NCBI GenBank assembly: GCA_026929865.2
Contig: CM049406.2
Location: forward strand, 29,117,001 to 29,181,000
From: Hyperoplus lanceolatus
Taxonomy: Eukaryota; Chordata; Actinopteri; Uranoscopiformes; Ammodytidae
Direction of reading: 5' to 3'
Length of the DNA: 64,000 nt
Below the pieces are notes generated by a model that was given only the letters and a program-made list of their open reading frames with translations, searched no databases and was not told the DNA's origin. Position 1 is the stretch's first letter. Every line of letters starts with the position of its first letter. Shown here piece by piece: positions 34,603-46,935 of this stretch. The translations under genes and the position numbers were made by a program.

Positions 34603-36339
34603 CAGTCAATCAATTAATTAATTAATTAACAATAGATAGCCAAAGTTTGATCTCTCAATAGACAACTTAGGCCTATAAAAAATATATAATGGAAAAGAGT
34701 TCTTGGCCAACAAAATATGTAATTCTAAAAAGGAAATGTAACATCAGGCTATTACATCATTATTATTAGGCTATTTGTTTTTCTCTCTGTCTGTGTGAAC
34801 CTGGGACTGTATGAAGAGTTGTATGTGTTAATTGTTGTAGGCTACAGCCTTTATTTATATGAGGCCTGAACTGGAAATCAGGCCTACTATTTAAAAAACC
34901 CAGAGGCATATTAACCCTCTGAGCCCCAGAGCTATTTTGACCGTTTTGCATACTTTTGATTAATCCTTACTAAACTACAGTAAGAATTGTTTATCATGCC
35001 AAAGTTTGGTGTCTTTCTGTTCAGCACAACCTAGCCTTTATTACATGATAGTTGTTTTTTTTAATTTTGACATAATAAATTATCATATTGGACCCAAAAT
35101 CACATGATAAATGTAAATATGGATTTATTTATTTATTTATTTCTACTACGGGTAACTCAAACATTCATACTGAATTTTTTTGAAAGCTGAAAATAAATAC
35201 ATGGGATGTTATTATGGTAATTTAAAAGTTTGATTGATGTGGCATCCATAGGCGTTTTCCCCAAATTCCACAAAGTTCTTTCAAACATGACAGAGCGCAC
35301 ATACAAAAAATTTTAAGTTTGCTGTGTTTGGTATCTTTTGTTTCAGTAAAACGTCACCTACAATACCTGCCAGTTTTAATTTAACTTTGACATAAAATGT
35401 GAACATTATGGACCCAAACCTAAAAAATAAATAAAATAGATTTTCATATTTTTTTCATATATGCCTTTTTATGAAAAAAGCTAGGCCTAGGTAGACCTAT
35501 AGAATAAAACATATACAGTATATGGATATATATATATGACATTTATATATAAAGTACAGATTATTAGGCTACTGTATCTGTAGCCTACACGTTATGAAGG
35601 CTGGCTGCTGTGTGTGTACTCAGTGCTTCAGTCAGACAACAATGGCTTTATGTAGCCTACAAAGTCACTCTGTGACTCTGAGGATGAACTGTCCTCCTCC
35701 TTCATGTCAAAGAACAAGCTGATAGCTTGACTCACGTTCAAAGTTTTCTTCAATATGACTAAAACATTCTCAGTAGTCTATCTTCAAAACTCTCAGTACC
35801 TCTCAATCTTCCTCCGTGTGTTTGTCACTTTTGTGGACTGTGCCTTCTCCGAGCAGCCAGCATGGACATGTGGCCAAGCCATTGGTATTGCATGGTTGGG
35901 GGAGGAGCTTATTTTCATGTGTCCGTAGGCAGGTTTCCCCGTCCACACAGTACAAGCGGCGAACAAGATTGTGTCTCTGCAAAAAAATTCTGGATATCAA
36001 TCAAAGGCTCATACTTATCTTTAGAACATATACTATTAAAATGGAAGTTTTCTCATTTCAAAACGTCACCTCAAGCGTTTTATTAGCCCAACAGCTTTTA
36101 ACGGCTTTCAGTTTGTTTTCGCCAGGCTAAATGCTACAGAACGAGAATGATTCTACACCCGCCTCCAGTCCGCTACGCTTGCCTCCCTCTTTCTTGATAG
36201 GTCCATAATGCAGCTACGTCCATGCTACGTCATGCTTCCGGGCCGCATGGAATTTCCGGATAATGCTTCCTTGTTGCTTCTCTGCGCTAATGAGCAGCAT
36301 TCATAGGAATGAATGGGCGCCGGGTTTCAATCCGGTGTC
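34603..36339. other. Intergenic, AT-rich
   Basis: A (TTAA)-rich patch at about 34610-34630 and ATTT repeats at about 35124-35144. A minus-strand frame at 35803-36000 follows an acceptor-like TTTTTTTGCAG and ends near a possible donor, but I recognise no domain in it. A GC-richer patch at 36140-36340 has no paired terminus. Confidence 0.4.
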
Positions 36340-36342
36340 CAT

Positions 36343-37805
36343 GGTTGCGTTCCGAATCGCATACTTTCTACTATATAGTATGAAGAAAGAAGATTTAGGA
36401 TGTTCCGATTCTTGTGGCCAGTTTTAGGATGGTTAGAAGTACCCGGATGTCCTACTTCATGCGGCCAAGATTATTAGTGTTGAAAACTGCATCCTATTTG
36501 GGCAATTCTGACCCACAATCCAGTGCGCACGTGAAGTGACGTCACATCGACTAAGCCTCCATATCAGGGCTGTACGCTTTTTTAGGTGTTAGCACTGTTG
36601 CTAGCAAGCAAAAAAATTCAGTAGCACAAAAATAAATTTGGTAGCACACAAAGTATGATCAAAAACCTAACCTTAACCCTTGCATTTCACTGTAATTACC
36701 TTTGAGCATCTCATCTTGGTCTCCTTTGAGATTCTCAATTAATATTATATCCTAGTGTGTGCAGTAATAATTGTAGAAGAATGAATAGGGGTGCACTGAT
36801 TGCAATTTAGACAAAATAATTTAACCTGCCAATTGCAATTTTTTGCTGATTCAGAATTATTTTCCCTCATAAAAATATGAAAATAATATCTATATCTATG
36901 TATGTTTTGTATATACATATAATTATTATATTAATAATAATATTTTTTTTTAGAAAATGTCCTTCTGTTAATTAAAACCAAACTTTAAAACATTAAACAT
37001 AGCCTATTAATTAAATAAGTATACATATTGGTACAATTTAGGATAAATTAAATAGGTTGTTGTGAATGTGTTGGAAGTTGTTCTTCAGTGGCTTATTTCA
37101 AACTTTGTTTTTAGACTACTGTTGACTTTTCTCTGCAGGTGAATGAGTTGAATGAGGGCTGTGAAGTGCTAATTTCCTGTTCTTACCGGCTTCAAAATAA
37201 AAGTCAACTCACGTTTGGCTAGTAACAGGCTTTTAACGTGAAGGCGCACAGGAAATGTTCTGTTTGCACACGCGCTAACTTAACTGCGATAATCTTCTTC
37301 CGGTTATTACCCTTGGTGAAGTTTTTATATGGTAGAATCGCTGCACCAGCACAGATCCCGAGGAAACATATCTTTCACCAGCCAAAGTGAAGGGTGGTCT
37401 CAATAACTTACTTGCCTAAGACTACATTTACCCCCATTTGGAGTGTTAATGTAGAGCCCTCTAAGCAGTGTTGTGCATCTCTCCTCTGTGTTTCAAAGAC
37501 AGCCTCTCCTCATTATCAACTAGCACTAGTGCGAATGGACTTGTATTCATCATCGCACGTGATCAATTTCAGTAGCAAATGCGATCAAAACTGTCGCACT
37601 GTACAGCCCTGCTCCATATGAAAACAAACGGGGATGTGACGGATATAAAAGGAAGAGGCAAGATCAAGACGCAATGTTATGATGAAATAAGAGAGTAAAG
37701 TATGTCCCAATAGTATGCCTACTGCATCCTAACTAGATTATTTTTATCGTCGGATGTAGTATGTAGAATAGAAAAAAGAAAGAGTATGCGATTCGGAACG
37801 CAACC
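36343..37805 (-). mobile_element. MITE (same family as 11256-11665) split by a hAT insertion
   Basis: The outer halves 36343-36564 and 37620-37805 together match the 11256-11665 element in opposite orientation. CAT is duplicated at 36340-36342 and 37806-37808. Without the 1047-bp insert and one target copy, the MITE would be about 408 bases, against 410 for the intact copy. Confidence 0.9.
36565..37611. mobile_element. hAT-type non-autonomous element, 8-bp TSD CTCCATAT
   Basis: It begins CAGGGCTGTACGC and ends CACTGTACAGCCCTG. Perfect CTCCATAT copies flank it (36557-36564 and 37612-37619). The intact MITE at 11256-11665 has only one copy of this octamer at the equivalent place (as its complement, ATATGGAG). 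The interior is AT-rich with no transposase frame. Confidence 0.88.
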
Positions 37806-37808
37806 CAT

Positions 37809-38666
37809 TTCTCTATATGTCCATGCTCCCGCCCAACTCCCGCCCCCTGTCACTCTTCTTCTTCGTCTCTTTTCGTCTAGCTTCGTATCACTCCGCCAAC
37901 CCCTTCCCTCCCTGGTAAATGCTGCCTGTTGAGCAGGAACTAGTTTCCAGCATCATTTTCTGATTGTAAAATGACAAAATAATGGCCGCGAATCGAATTC
38001 TCATACTTTTGAGCCTGCGAAAATAAAATAGGTTTGTATCAACTTTAAACCATCGTATCTCCAGTTATACTGGGTCTATTTGGATGAAACAAAGACTGGC
38101 AGATTGTTTCAAATCAGTACTTTCCTTTTTCCGCCGGCGGCGAAGTTGTCCCCGCCGTGGTTTTTATGCTGTGTCGGCTCGAACGTGAGCATGTGATATA
38201 ACGCAAAAATGCGTGACTGGGGTTCTAAGGGATAACTTACAGATTTTTTTTTTGTTAAAATATCTTCTTCCAAACCATTTGACCAGTTACGTTTGAGAGA
38301 CAAAATGTAGCTCTATAGGCCTTTTTTCCAGAATTTATTGTTGTAGCTTTGTAGAAATACACATTTTTGGTTTCAATTCATGAAATTGTCCACAATACAT
38401 ACTACGCAAACATCAGGCATATCCGGTCATGTTGGCTAGTCACACATTATAAGTACAGTATAGGCTTTAGGGAAAAGAAGTGTGTCCTTCATTTTGTGGC
38501 ATCATTTCATTGGTCTTCATTCAAACAAAATGCTTGGAATAAAAATAACTAGCTACTCTAATACAATAATGGCATAAGCATTCTCTTTATTAAATTCCAA
38601 ATTGAGAGAACACAATTTGACTGAATCCAATCAAATATAATATGGCTGTTTTAATCATTTACATCA
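37809..38666. other. Intergenic, nothing recognised
   Basis: A CCGCCGGCGGCGAAG palindromic patch occurs near 38130. The minus-strand frame 38109-38303 shows no recognisable domain. Confidence 0.4.
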
Positions 38667-38765
38667 GGGGTGTCAAACTCATTTTCACAAAGGGCCGAAT
38701 TTCGACATGATAATCACACTAAGGGCCAGACATGTCGCTTACTGACATGCCTTCTTTTTAAATAA
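38667..38765 (+). mobile_element. hAT terminus fragment (CAGGGGTGTCAAACTCAT)
   Basis: CAGGGGTGTCAAACTCATTT followed by AGGGCCGAATTT and AGGGCCAGACATG matches the left terminus of a common vertebrate hAT family. No right terminus is paired nearby. Sequence at about 38825-38900 (TGGGGGTGCTCCCCCAGAAA) may belong to the same or another relic. Confidence 0.45.
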
Positions 38766-39200
38766 AAAAATCAAACAACTTATCTAGGTATATAACCTGC
38801 ATACATACAGGGGCATACGCTAGGTTTTGTGTACATATTTTGGGGGACAAATTATAGGTGGGGGATATGGGGGTGCTCCCCCAGAAACGTTTGTGCGTCA
38901 AACTCTTAATTTCCTGTATTCTGGTGGATTTTTCTGTTTCGGTTTTCGGTGCCTTTTCTGCGTCAATTTATTGTGGAAATGTCTTTATTCTTGTAAAGGA
39001 AAAGACAACATTCAGGTTCCTGGTGAAACAATTATAAGGAATATAATGCAGTAAGGCTCTCAGGCATTCTGGATTCTGGCATTCAATATTTATTCTCCTG
39101 GATTTTTCAAAACTTTCTGTACATTCAAAACACATCATGTTTTTTTTTTTTTTAATAGGAATCATGACCCAGCACTAGTGTTAACTATTTATGACACTTT

Positions 39201-39448
39201 GGGCCGGTTTCACAGACAAGGCTTAAGGCTAGTCCGAGACTAAAATGCCTGTTTGAGCTGGATTAATTCAAAGCCACTTGCACAGACTCAGTTTAAAATA
39301 GTCCTAGAGTAAAGCTATTCTGGATTAAACAAAGCCAATTGCAAAACGGACGGCTAGAGCTACTCTAGGTCTAAATTTGAATTTAAATGAATCCTCCAAA
39401 GAGGCAGGTTTAACTTCAGTTTAGTGGTGTTTGTGAGAGAGCATGGAC
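39201..39448 (+). mobile_element. Left end of a GGGCCGGTTTCACAGAC-type element
   Basis: GGGCCGGTTTCACAGACAAG is related to the termini of the 12027-13457 element. The copy ends abruptly where the (AAT)n tail of the L2 LINE begins, so the LINE inserted into or truncated it. The right terminus was not found. Confidence 0.5.
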
Positions 39449-39482
<34 letters not shown>

Positions 39483-41825
39483 TTGAATTTATATATACGC
39501 CTTTCAAGGTACCCAAGGTCGCTTCACAAAAAAAAGGGGGGGAAGTACAGTGATTGTGTACACAGGGGGGTGGGGGCGGGTTAGAGGTCATAGGCCTCTG
39601 AGAAGAGGTGTGCCTTCAGGAGCTTCTTGAAGGACTCCACTGAAGTGGCACAGCGGATATGGAGGGGGAGCAGATTCCACAGAGTGGGGGCAGACGCACA
39701 AAAGGCCCTGTCCCCAAAGGTCTTGAGTCTGGTGCGGGGAGTTGCCAGCTGGTCCTTAGCAGAGGACCTGAGGGACCGCAGGGGGGTGTAAGGATGGAGG
39801 AGGTCAGAGAGGTAACGGGGGGCTAAAGCATGCAGGGACTTGTAGGTCAGTAGGAGGATTTTGAACTTGATCCGGGACTTAACTGGTAACCAGTGGAGCT
39901 GCATCAGGGTGGGGGTGATGTGCTGCCAGGGCTTAGTGCCAGTTAAAACCCTGGCAGCTGAGTTCTGGACATATTGCAATCGGTCCAGGGTTTTGGAGGG
40001 GAGACCTGTGAGGATGGCATTACAGTAGTCCAGACGAGTGGAGATGAAGCAGTGGATGAGGGTTTCAGCGACTGAGTCTGAGAGTGAGGGTCGGAGTCTT
40101 GCAATGTTTCTCAGGTGGTAGAAAGCAGATTTAGTGACATTTTTGATATGGGACTGAAATGACAGGGTGGGGTCAAGGAGGACACCCAGGTTGCGGACTA
40201 CGGAGGATGGGGTGATAGAGCAGCCATCCACTTCCAGAAGAAGATCCCCAACCTTCCTGAGCAGTGACTTGGGGGCCACGACCATGAGCTCAGTTTTATT
40301 GCTGTTCAGTTTGAGTAGGTTAGAGGTCATCCAGGTTTTAAGTTCTTGCAGACAGTTGATGAGTGGAGCCGGTGGAAGCTGAGTTGAGGGTTTGGTGCTG
40401 ATGTATAGTTGGGTATCATCAGCATAGCAGTGAAAACTGAGACCGTGATGACGAATGATTTGACCAAGGGGGAGCATGTAAATGGTGAATAGTAGAGAGC
40501 CGAGCACAGATCCCTGGGGAATACCATGGTTGACTGGTGCCAAGGTGGAGGTGGCATTATTTAAGGTGACATATTGTTGGCGGTTGGAGAGGTAGGACTG
40601 AAACCAGGAGAGGGCTGAGCCACTGAGCCCAATAAGCTCAGCAAGACGGGTGTGGAGGATGGAGTGGGATACTGTGTCAAAGGCTGCTGAGAGATCGAGG
40701 AGGATGAGAATGGAGATGAGGCCATTGTCGGCGGCAGTGAGGAGGTCGTTTGTGATTTTAATGAGGGCAGTCTCGGTGCTATGGTGAATTCTGAAGCCAG
40801 ACTGAAGGGGTTCAAAGAGCTCATGGTGGGCCATGTGGTGTTGGAGCTGGGAAGCCACTGCTCTTTCCAGGATTTTACTTAGGAAAGGAAGGTTGGAGAT
40901 CGGGCGATAGTTGTTGGGGTCGTCAGAGTCCAGACCGGGCTTTTTCAGGGTGGGGATGACTGCTGCAGTTTTGAAGCCTGCGGGCACCACACCAGAACCC
41001 AGCGAGCAGTTGATGATGTCAGTAATGAAGGGGCAGATAACAGGTAGGCAGGTTTTCACCAGGGAGGTGGGCATGGGGTCCAGCTTGCAGGAGGAGGACT
41101 TAGCTCTAGACACTAAGTCGTGCACCTGGCCAGCATCCAGTGTTGCAAAAGCGGAGAGACCGCACTGCAGGGTGTCGGCACCAAGATGAAGGGCAGTGTG
41201 AGAGAGTGGCGGAGAGTGTTGGAGGAGGAGGTTATGAATGGTCTCCACTTTGTTGTGGAAGAACTCCAGGAACCGGGAGCACAGGTCCAATGCGTCAGAG
41301 GGTTGGGGAGCGTCGAGGGGGCGCAGGAGACACTTGATGGTTGCGAAAAGTTTTTTGGGGTGGTTTTGTTGGTTATTGATAAGCTTGGAGTAGTAGAGTA
41401 TCTTTGCCTTAGAGAGGGCCTCCTTGTATTCCCTGACATGGTCTTTGTAAGCCTCATGGTGTACAGTGAGGCCAGATGTTTTACAGCGCCTCTCAAGCCG
41501 GCGGCCTTCATGGGGCGAAGCTCGGGAGTAAACCAAGGGGCGGGGCGAGAGAGGGAGACCTGCCGGGTTATGAGAGGGGCAACAGAGTCCAGACTGAGGG
41601 AGAGAGCTGTGTTGTAGAGTTCCACCAGCCCGTCCACAGAGGTATTAGGAGGGGGTGTGGTCAGGTGGGTCGCTAGGGTGGTAGACAGCACAGATGTGTG
41701 CACCTGTTTTGTTTTCCGGAATGTGATGGTACGTTTGCTGGGGAGACGGGGTGTGGGCATAGAGACAGAAAAAGAGATGGCAAGATGGTCTGATATTGCC
41801 AGGTCTTCACACTTCACTATTTGGA
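39449..41825 (-). mobile_element. 5'-truncated L2-clade LINE
   Basis: On the minus strand it ends in CTTGAAAGGCGTATATATAA, then (ATT)n (39449-39482), the hallmark tail of L2/Maui elements. The 5' boundary lies close to 41825, within the endonuclease domain. The reverse-transcriptase open frame is nearly full length, which makes this the best-preserved retroelement in the window. Confidence 0.85.
39581..41817 (-). pseudogene. L2 LINE endonuclease-reverse transcriptase ORF, truncated and frameshifted
   Basis: The upstream frame (41817-41113) contains SDHLAISFSV, the last catalytic motif of an apurinic-type endonuclease, and runs to about APWFTPELRPMKA. The conserved sequence then continues in the frame 41536-39581 (651 codons), so there is a frameshift near 41510. 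That frame holds NYRPISNLPFLSKILE, the reverse-transcriptase motif LLDLSAAFDTV (about residue 285), HGIPQGSVLGSLLF and the active-site FHCYADDTQLYI (about residue 370). It ends in the L2 C-terminal segment WNLLPLHIR...FKKLLKAHLF. It would copy its own RNA at the target site if intact; as it stands it is probably inactive. Confidence 0.85.
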
Positions 41826-42280
41826 ATATCTAAATTTAAACCAACTCCCACTGCAGAGGCCAGCCAGAAGAGTACTTGTGGATAGGTCTTATCCAAAACA
41901 TTTATTTGATGAATTTACATTTCGGGAGCGCTTTTAATATGGAAAATGCACTGGAAATAACAACTTTGCTTGAGCTTATTAGATGTATGCATTTAAATTG
42001 AATATGTATTCAGCATAATAAAATGAGTGTCTAAAACAATTCTGTTTTCAAATGTGGTTGTTGTGATTTAAAATACTGACACACATGAATAACAAAAGGA
42101 CAAAACACAACATGAACACCTTTTAATTTCTACTTATATCTTCACTGTGATTAGTGATCACAATTGTCTCAGTAGTACTGTATCTTGTTTGAATGATAGC
42201 TCTGTCTTCCAACTTCATGTCATACAGTTCATGCTCTCTGGACTTTCTTTCCACTTCTGTCACCAGAACCCGTACTGAGT
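41826..42280. other. Intergenic, nothing recognised
   Basis: AT-rich flank of the LINE with no paired repeats or coding signal. Confidence 0.45.
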
Positions 42281-42281
42281 T

Positions 42282-42640
42282 TTGGAAGCGGGCGTTCATG
42301 AGTCTGCTCCCTCCGCCTGGAACACTATTCAAAAAACACTCAAATTGCAGGAACTCATCACTATGAATGATTTTAAAACTCAACTCAAATGTTTTTTTAA
42401 ATGGCAAATTTTGGAGTGTGTCAATGTTTCACTGAATAGTATTTTATCATTTCCTCAAAATTGTTCTTCTTCTTCACCCACTGGAATGTATTTGTCTCTG
42501 TTTTCATGTCTGTGCGTTCTTCTTATGTTTATCTTATATTTCATTCATTCTAGCTGCTGCCATTTTGGCCAGGCCTTGCTCGGAAAAGAGGTAATTTGAC
42601 CTCAAGCAATTTTGCCTGGTAAAATAAAGGTTAAATAATG
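42282..42640 (+). mobile_element. Second LINE 3' end (L2/Rex1-like)
   Basis: The frame SAWNTIQKTLKLQELITMND is followed by DFKTQLKCFF, as in the C-terminus of L2/Rex1-type proteins. After a short 3' region with GGCCAGGCCTTGCTCGG it ends GGTAAAATAAAGGTTAAATAA. Strongly 5'-truncated. Confidence 0.6.
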
Positions 42641-43432
42641 TCCAATTCCACCTGTAGAATTTTCATTTTGGGCGCCGTGTACGTCCTTCAGATATTGCAT
42701 TTTCTGTTCATGGAATTTATATTTATATCAAACCCGTTGTCTTTGAATCTAATCCAACTGCTCATTAAATGAAAACCATTTGTATAACTCTCCCTTTATA
42801 CAAACAAGCTGCGGCAACAGCCGCCACCAGGCTGCTCTCCACATTCAGTCTGTTAACCCTCTGCTTGATTTGATGTGATTCAGGCCAGAGAAGGTTACTT
42901 AACACATGTAAGTAGATCAAGAAGGCAAGAGTTCATTCAATGCACATTTGCTGCTTTCAGTCCCTCTGAATGGGTTCCTCACCCATACCCCTTTCACAGC
43001 CTTATCCCAGTTATGGACCGGTTGGTTTCACACCGACCAGAGCCAGCCATGGAGCCGGCAAGAGAGCAACGCCGCTGCTCTCGTGGCTAACGCTGAAGCT
43101 AGCGCTAGCTTTAAGCACAACAACAGCGGCGGAAACGTCTTATTTTTACATGTGTTGCCTCTCGCTTTGCTCTGTTAACCCATGAAGCGTATTTGCGCCG
43201 GTCAATTTGATCGCTACATTCGGTAATTATGTTATGTTTACGTCTCGTAGTAGCTGTGTTTTTAAATATGTCGGGCATGAGGTTTGAGTTGGTCAGGATA
43301 ATCCCTCCCCCGGCCACTGGCGCAGGCAGGACTCATCTCTAGCCCAGCTCATTTCTGGGGCTGGGGTTGAACCGGTTTTTACAGCTCGGAGCCGGCTCTC
43401 TGGCTCTAGCTCGTAACTGCAGGAAAACCTGC
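42641..43432. other. Intergenic, nothing recognised
   Basis: No domain was recognised in the overlapping frames at 42875-43185. A GC-rich stretch at 43320-43432 (GGCTGGGGTTGAACCGGTT) may be a fragment of a SINE or hAT element, but I could not pair its ends. Confidence 0.4.
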
Positions 43433-43850
43433 TGGAAAAGCTTTCGATCTACCGGTCGATCTTTGTTCCTACCCTCACCTATGGTCATGAAGGCTGGGTA
43501 ATGACCGAAAGAACGAGATCGCGGGTATAAGCGTCCGAAATGGGCTTTCTCAGGAGGGTGGCTGGCGTCTCCCTTAGAGATAGGGTGAGAAGCTCAGTCA
43601 TTCGTGAGGAACTCGGGGCAGAGCCGCTACTCCTTTGCAGTGAAAGGAGCCAGTTGAGGTGGTTCGGGCATCTGGTAAGGATGCCCCCAGGGCGCCTCCC
43701 TAGGGAGGTGTTCCAGGAGCGTCCAGCTGGAAGGAGGCCTCGGGGAAGACCTAGGACTAGGTGGAGCGATTGAAAGAGAAGTTTGGGGTTCCCTGCTCAA
43801 GCTGCTGCCCCGCGACCTGATTTCGGATAAGCGGTTGAAGATGATGATGA
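43433..43850 (+). mobile_element. Rex3/RTE-like LINE 3' fragment
   Basis: Recognisable pieces are LRRVAGVSLRDRVRSSVIRE, then ERSQLRWFGHLVRMPPGRLP and REVFQERPAGRRPRGRPRTR, typical of the C-terminus of Rex3-type non-LTR elements. The usual continuation after RTRW is missing (stop and deletion near 43770). The tail is GATAAGCGGTTGAAGATGAT with a GAT microsatellite. Confidence 0.65.
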
Positions 43851-43914
43851 TGAGAGTTCCTTGTGTTTATTATGCAATAACAAATAAAGTAAGCCTATTT
43901 ATTTATATTTTATC

Positions 43915-44245
<331 letters not shown>

Positions 44246-44344
44246 TGTCCAGTTTCTCAGGATTTTGTAGACTGGTGTGATACGTCCTTTCTACAGATGA
44301 ACATTTCCAAAACAAAATATATGCATATAGATTTGTTCTGACAC

Positions 44345-45510
44345 TATTGTGACTTCCATCCATGCCATGCTTGACCTGCATTCCTTGATCGGCATTCCCA
44401 AGGACAAAATAATGGGTCTTGGGACGAACGGTGCAGCAGTCACGACAGGTAAAAGGTTATTGGACTTCATTATATTGTGTTTTTTGCATATATACCCTCT
44501 ATTTTTTTTTCTTTTCAAAAATAGGACGGCATAATGGAGTGGCGAAACCATGCCACGGCTAGTCCCTGTGCACTGTGCTGCCCATCGTTTGGCTCTGGTC
44601 TGCAGAGAAAAAAACGGCTTACATAAAGACCTTCAGGGACCTGCAGCATATTCACCTATACATCTGTAACAGCAGCAACAGGACAGAAGTATTGAAGGCA
44701 GCAGCCACAACACTTGGAATCACTAATCTGAAGGTAAGACAAATCGTAATTTTTTAGAGGAAAGATCACAGAAAACTGGTTTTTAGCGTCAGAAATGTAA
44801 TAATATTTTACCCACAATATTTTATAGGAGGTCAAAGACACACGTTCGCTTTCTCAGCACCAGGCGGTAGCAAACCTGCGGAGAAATCAGACGGCCCTTA
44901 CAGAGGAGGTAGCCAACAATTCAACAAGTGCCCTGTGGCATAAGGACTCTCCTTCTTTTGTGCCACATACCGCTTTGTAGCCGCATTTCAGGCTGATGTG
45001 CTTCCTCATCTGGCGAGATTGTCGAAGATTTTCCAGGAGGAGGACATTAATTTTTTCGCTGTGAAAGACCAGGTTTGATTATCAACTTTTTTTTGTTAAT
45101 CCAGACAAATAATTTGATATTTGAAGACTATTTAGTTGTGCAGTTGTCACACTGCATACTAAATGTAAATTTGTTTTTTCTCAGGTATCAGTCACAATTG
45201 TATCAATCCGCAAGATTAAGGAGGCAGGTGACGCTCAGCCCTGGCCACACTCCACCCTGACCTGAATGATCCCATTGGGCTGGGATTGTTAAATATCATG
45301 GCTGAAGAGGAGAGAGGGAGGAGAGGGCAGCAGTCCTTTGACTGCAGTGACTAGCCTGCGTTATAATAATGTACTTTTGTATTTTGCAGCTCAGAAAATC
45401 GACAAAGACTGTTTCTATCTCCTTGACGTAGAAAGCCTGAACACAAAGATTCCTCTCCTTGCGCCATGGCTTAAATTTTAGCTCCAGCTAAAAAAGTTGC
45501 TTGAGGTACA
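44345..45510 (+). pseudogene. hAT transposase relic (ZNF862/DUF4371-like), intron-containing
   Basis: Exon-like pieces follow one another. LIGIPKDKIMGLGTNGAAVT (44383-44447) has a GTAAAAGG donor-like end. VPVHCAAHRLALVC lies near 44567. YIKTFRDLQHIHLYICNSSN to LGITNLK ends at a GTAAGAC donor near 44733. EVKDTRSLSQHQAVANLRRN is near 44830. ADVLPHLARLSKIFQEED lies near 44990-45050. The order and motifs match DUF4371 hAT proteins such as ZNF862. Stops and frameshifts occur in several pieces. Confidence 0.5.
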
Positions 45511-45577
45511 CCTAGATATGTAGTTTAGGACAAAATGGGTTATGTGTGCTTTAAGTGTCATAAATGTTAGTTCTGAC

Positions 45578-46927
45578 TAGGGCTGTCAAAATTAACGCGT
45601 TAACGCAGGGTGATTAATTTCTGGAATTAATGCGTTAATTTTTTTTTAACGCATGTGCAGAACGATCCGCCCCGTGCATCCCACCCGCTCTACACTACAG
45701 TCACTCTTACGCTGTGGCTGACCCAGGATCAGTAGCTGCGCACAGCCAAACATAGCAGCACGCTAGTCTATGTTTTAAATTACTAACCACGGACCTATAG
45801 GCTAACTGCTTCTAAAGGCCACGTCTGTGTCGGTCTGTGTTGTGGGCGGCAATTGCTCTCGGAAGCAACAGGAGAAACATTCTGCTCCGTTCACGGGAGG
45901 AAACAAACGTCTGCAGTTTTCAGAGGTGTGTACGTGACAACAACGTCGGCTACACACAAACACACACACACACACACACACACTGTAGCGAAGGAAACTC
46001 GTGGATGTATCGGTACCGCCCTGATCTGCTTTTATCACAGGTTTCACTTCAGAGGTGTCGGCCAGAACAGCACTTATGGCCAAAAATGTCAGACTATAAG
46101 CATGAGACTAGGAGAGGAGGAGTAGGGTTTATCCGCTCTTTATTTTCCTTCTTTCACAGACACAGCAGCATAGATCGCAGGAAAAGAAACAATTGGGCTT
46201 AAACTCCGCTCGTGAGGAGACGTTACAACAGCTGTTGCGACCCGCGAATCGTGGCCGTTAATAACATGCATAAACTATAGCCTAATTTATAACAGCGATC
46301 GGGACTGCATGTAGGCTACTTACTCACTCACGGGTGATTCACATAAACTCAATAAACACGTTTCACATGTGGAATGATCGATTACTGCGGCAACGCTCAC
46401 ACATCCGACCGAGGGAGAAGAGAAAGGAAACTTACTAAACAGACTCTCCGGCCGACTGACGTCACGGCCCTAACTGACAGTTATCCACACTGAATAAAAC
46501 ACATCTTAACACACTGTAAAAAATATCAAACACTAACTTGTGAACTTTGGGGCCTTTTCTACACACAGACACATGAACAAAATGCAATCAGGTTGTATTC
46601 AGGAATGCAAAACCATGGATTCACTCAATACATGCCATTATAGCCTATGCTATATTTGCTGAATAGAGACATTTAAGTATGGTGTGGTTGTTTTAGTTGA
46701 TTATAATTTATTTGCAGTAATTACAACATCATTTGGATTTTCAATTAATAACAACTACATTTAAATGTATATATTCACCTTCTGTCCTTTATCTTTCAAT
46801 TCATATAACAATATACAGAAAAAATGGTAATTTTTTGGGCCTATTTCGAATGGTAGAATTAATCGTGATTAATCCACGGAATCCTGTTATTAATCTGATT
46901 AAAAATTGTAATCGTTTGACAGCCCTA
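45578..46927. mobile_element. hAT-type non-autonomous element, 8-bp TSD GTTCTGAC
   Basis: Termini TAGGGCTGTCAAAATTAACG and, from the right, TAGGGCTGTCAAACGATTAC are flanked by perfect GTTCTGAC copies (45570-45577 and 46928-46935). The 1350-bp interior contains a (CA)n tract (about 45956-45982) and no transposase. It inserted downstream of, or within an intron of, the DUF4371 relic. Confidence 0.88.
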
Positions 46928-46935
46928 GTTCTGAC

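Noticed and set aside
35803..36000. Minus-strand 65-codon frame after an acceptor-like TTTTTTTGCAG
   Set aside because: Cys-rich appearance suggested a transposase finger, but the spacing fits no family I know and no neighbouring exon was found.
39900..41676. Plus-strand frames opposite the LINE (for example 165 codons at 41120)
   Set aside because: They are antisense shadows of the reverse-transcriptase frame.
42875..43185. Three overlapping 71-76 codon frames
   Set aside because: Mutually shifted translations of the same stretch, with no domain and no splice context.
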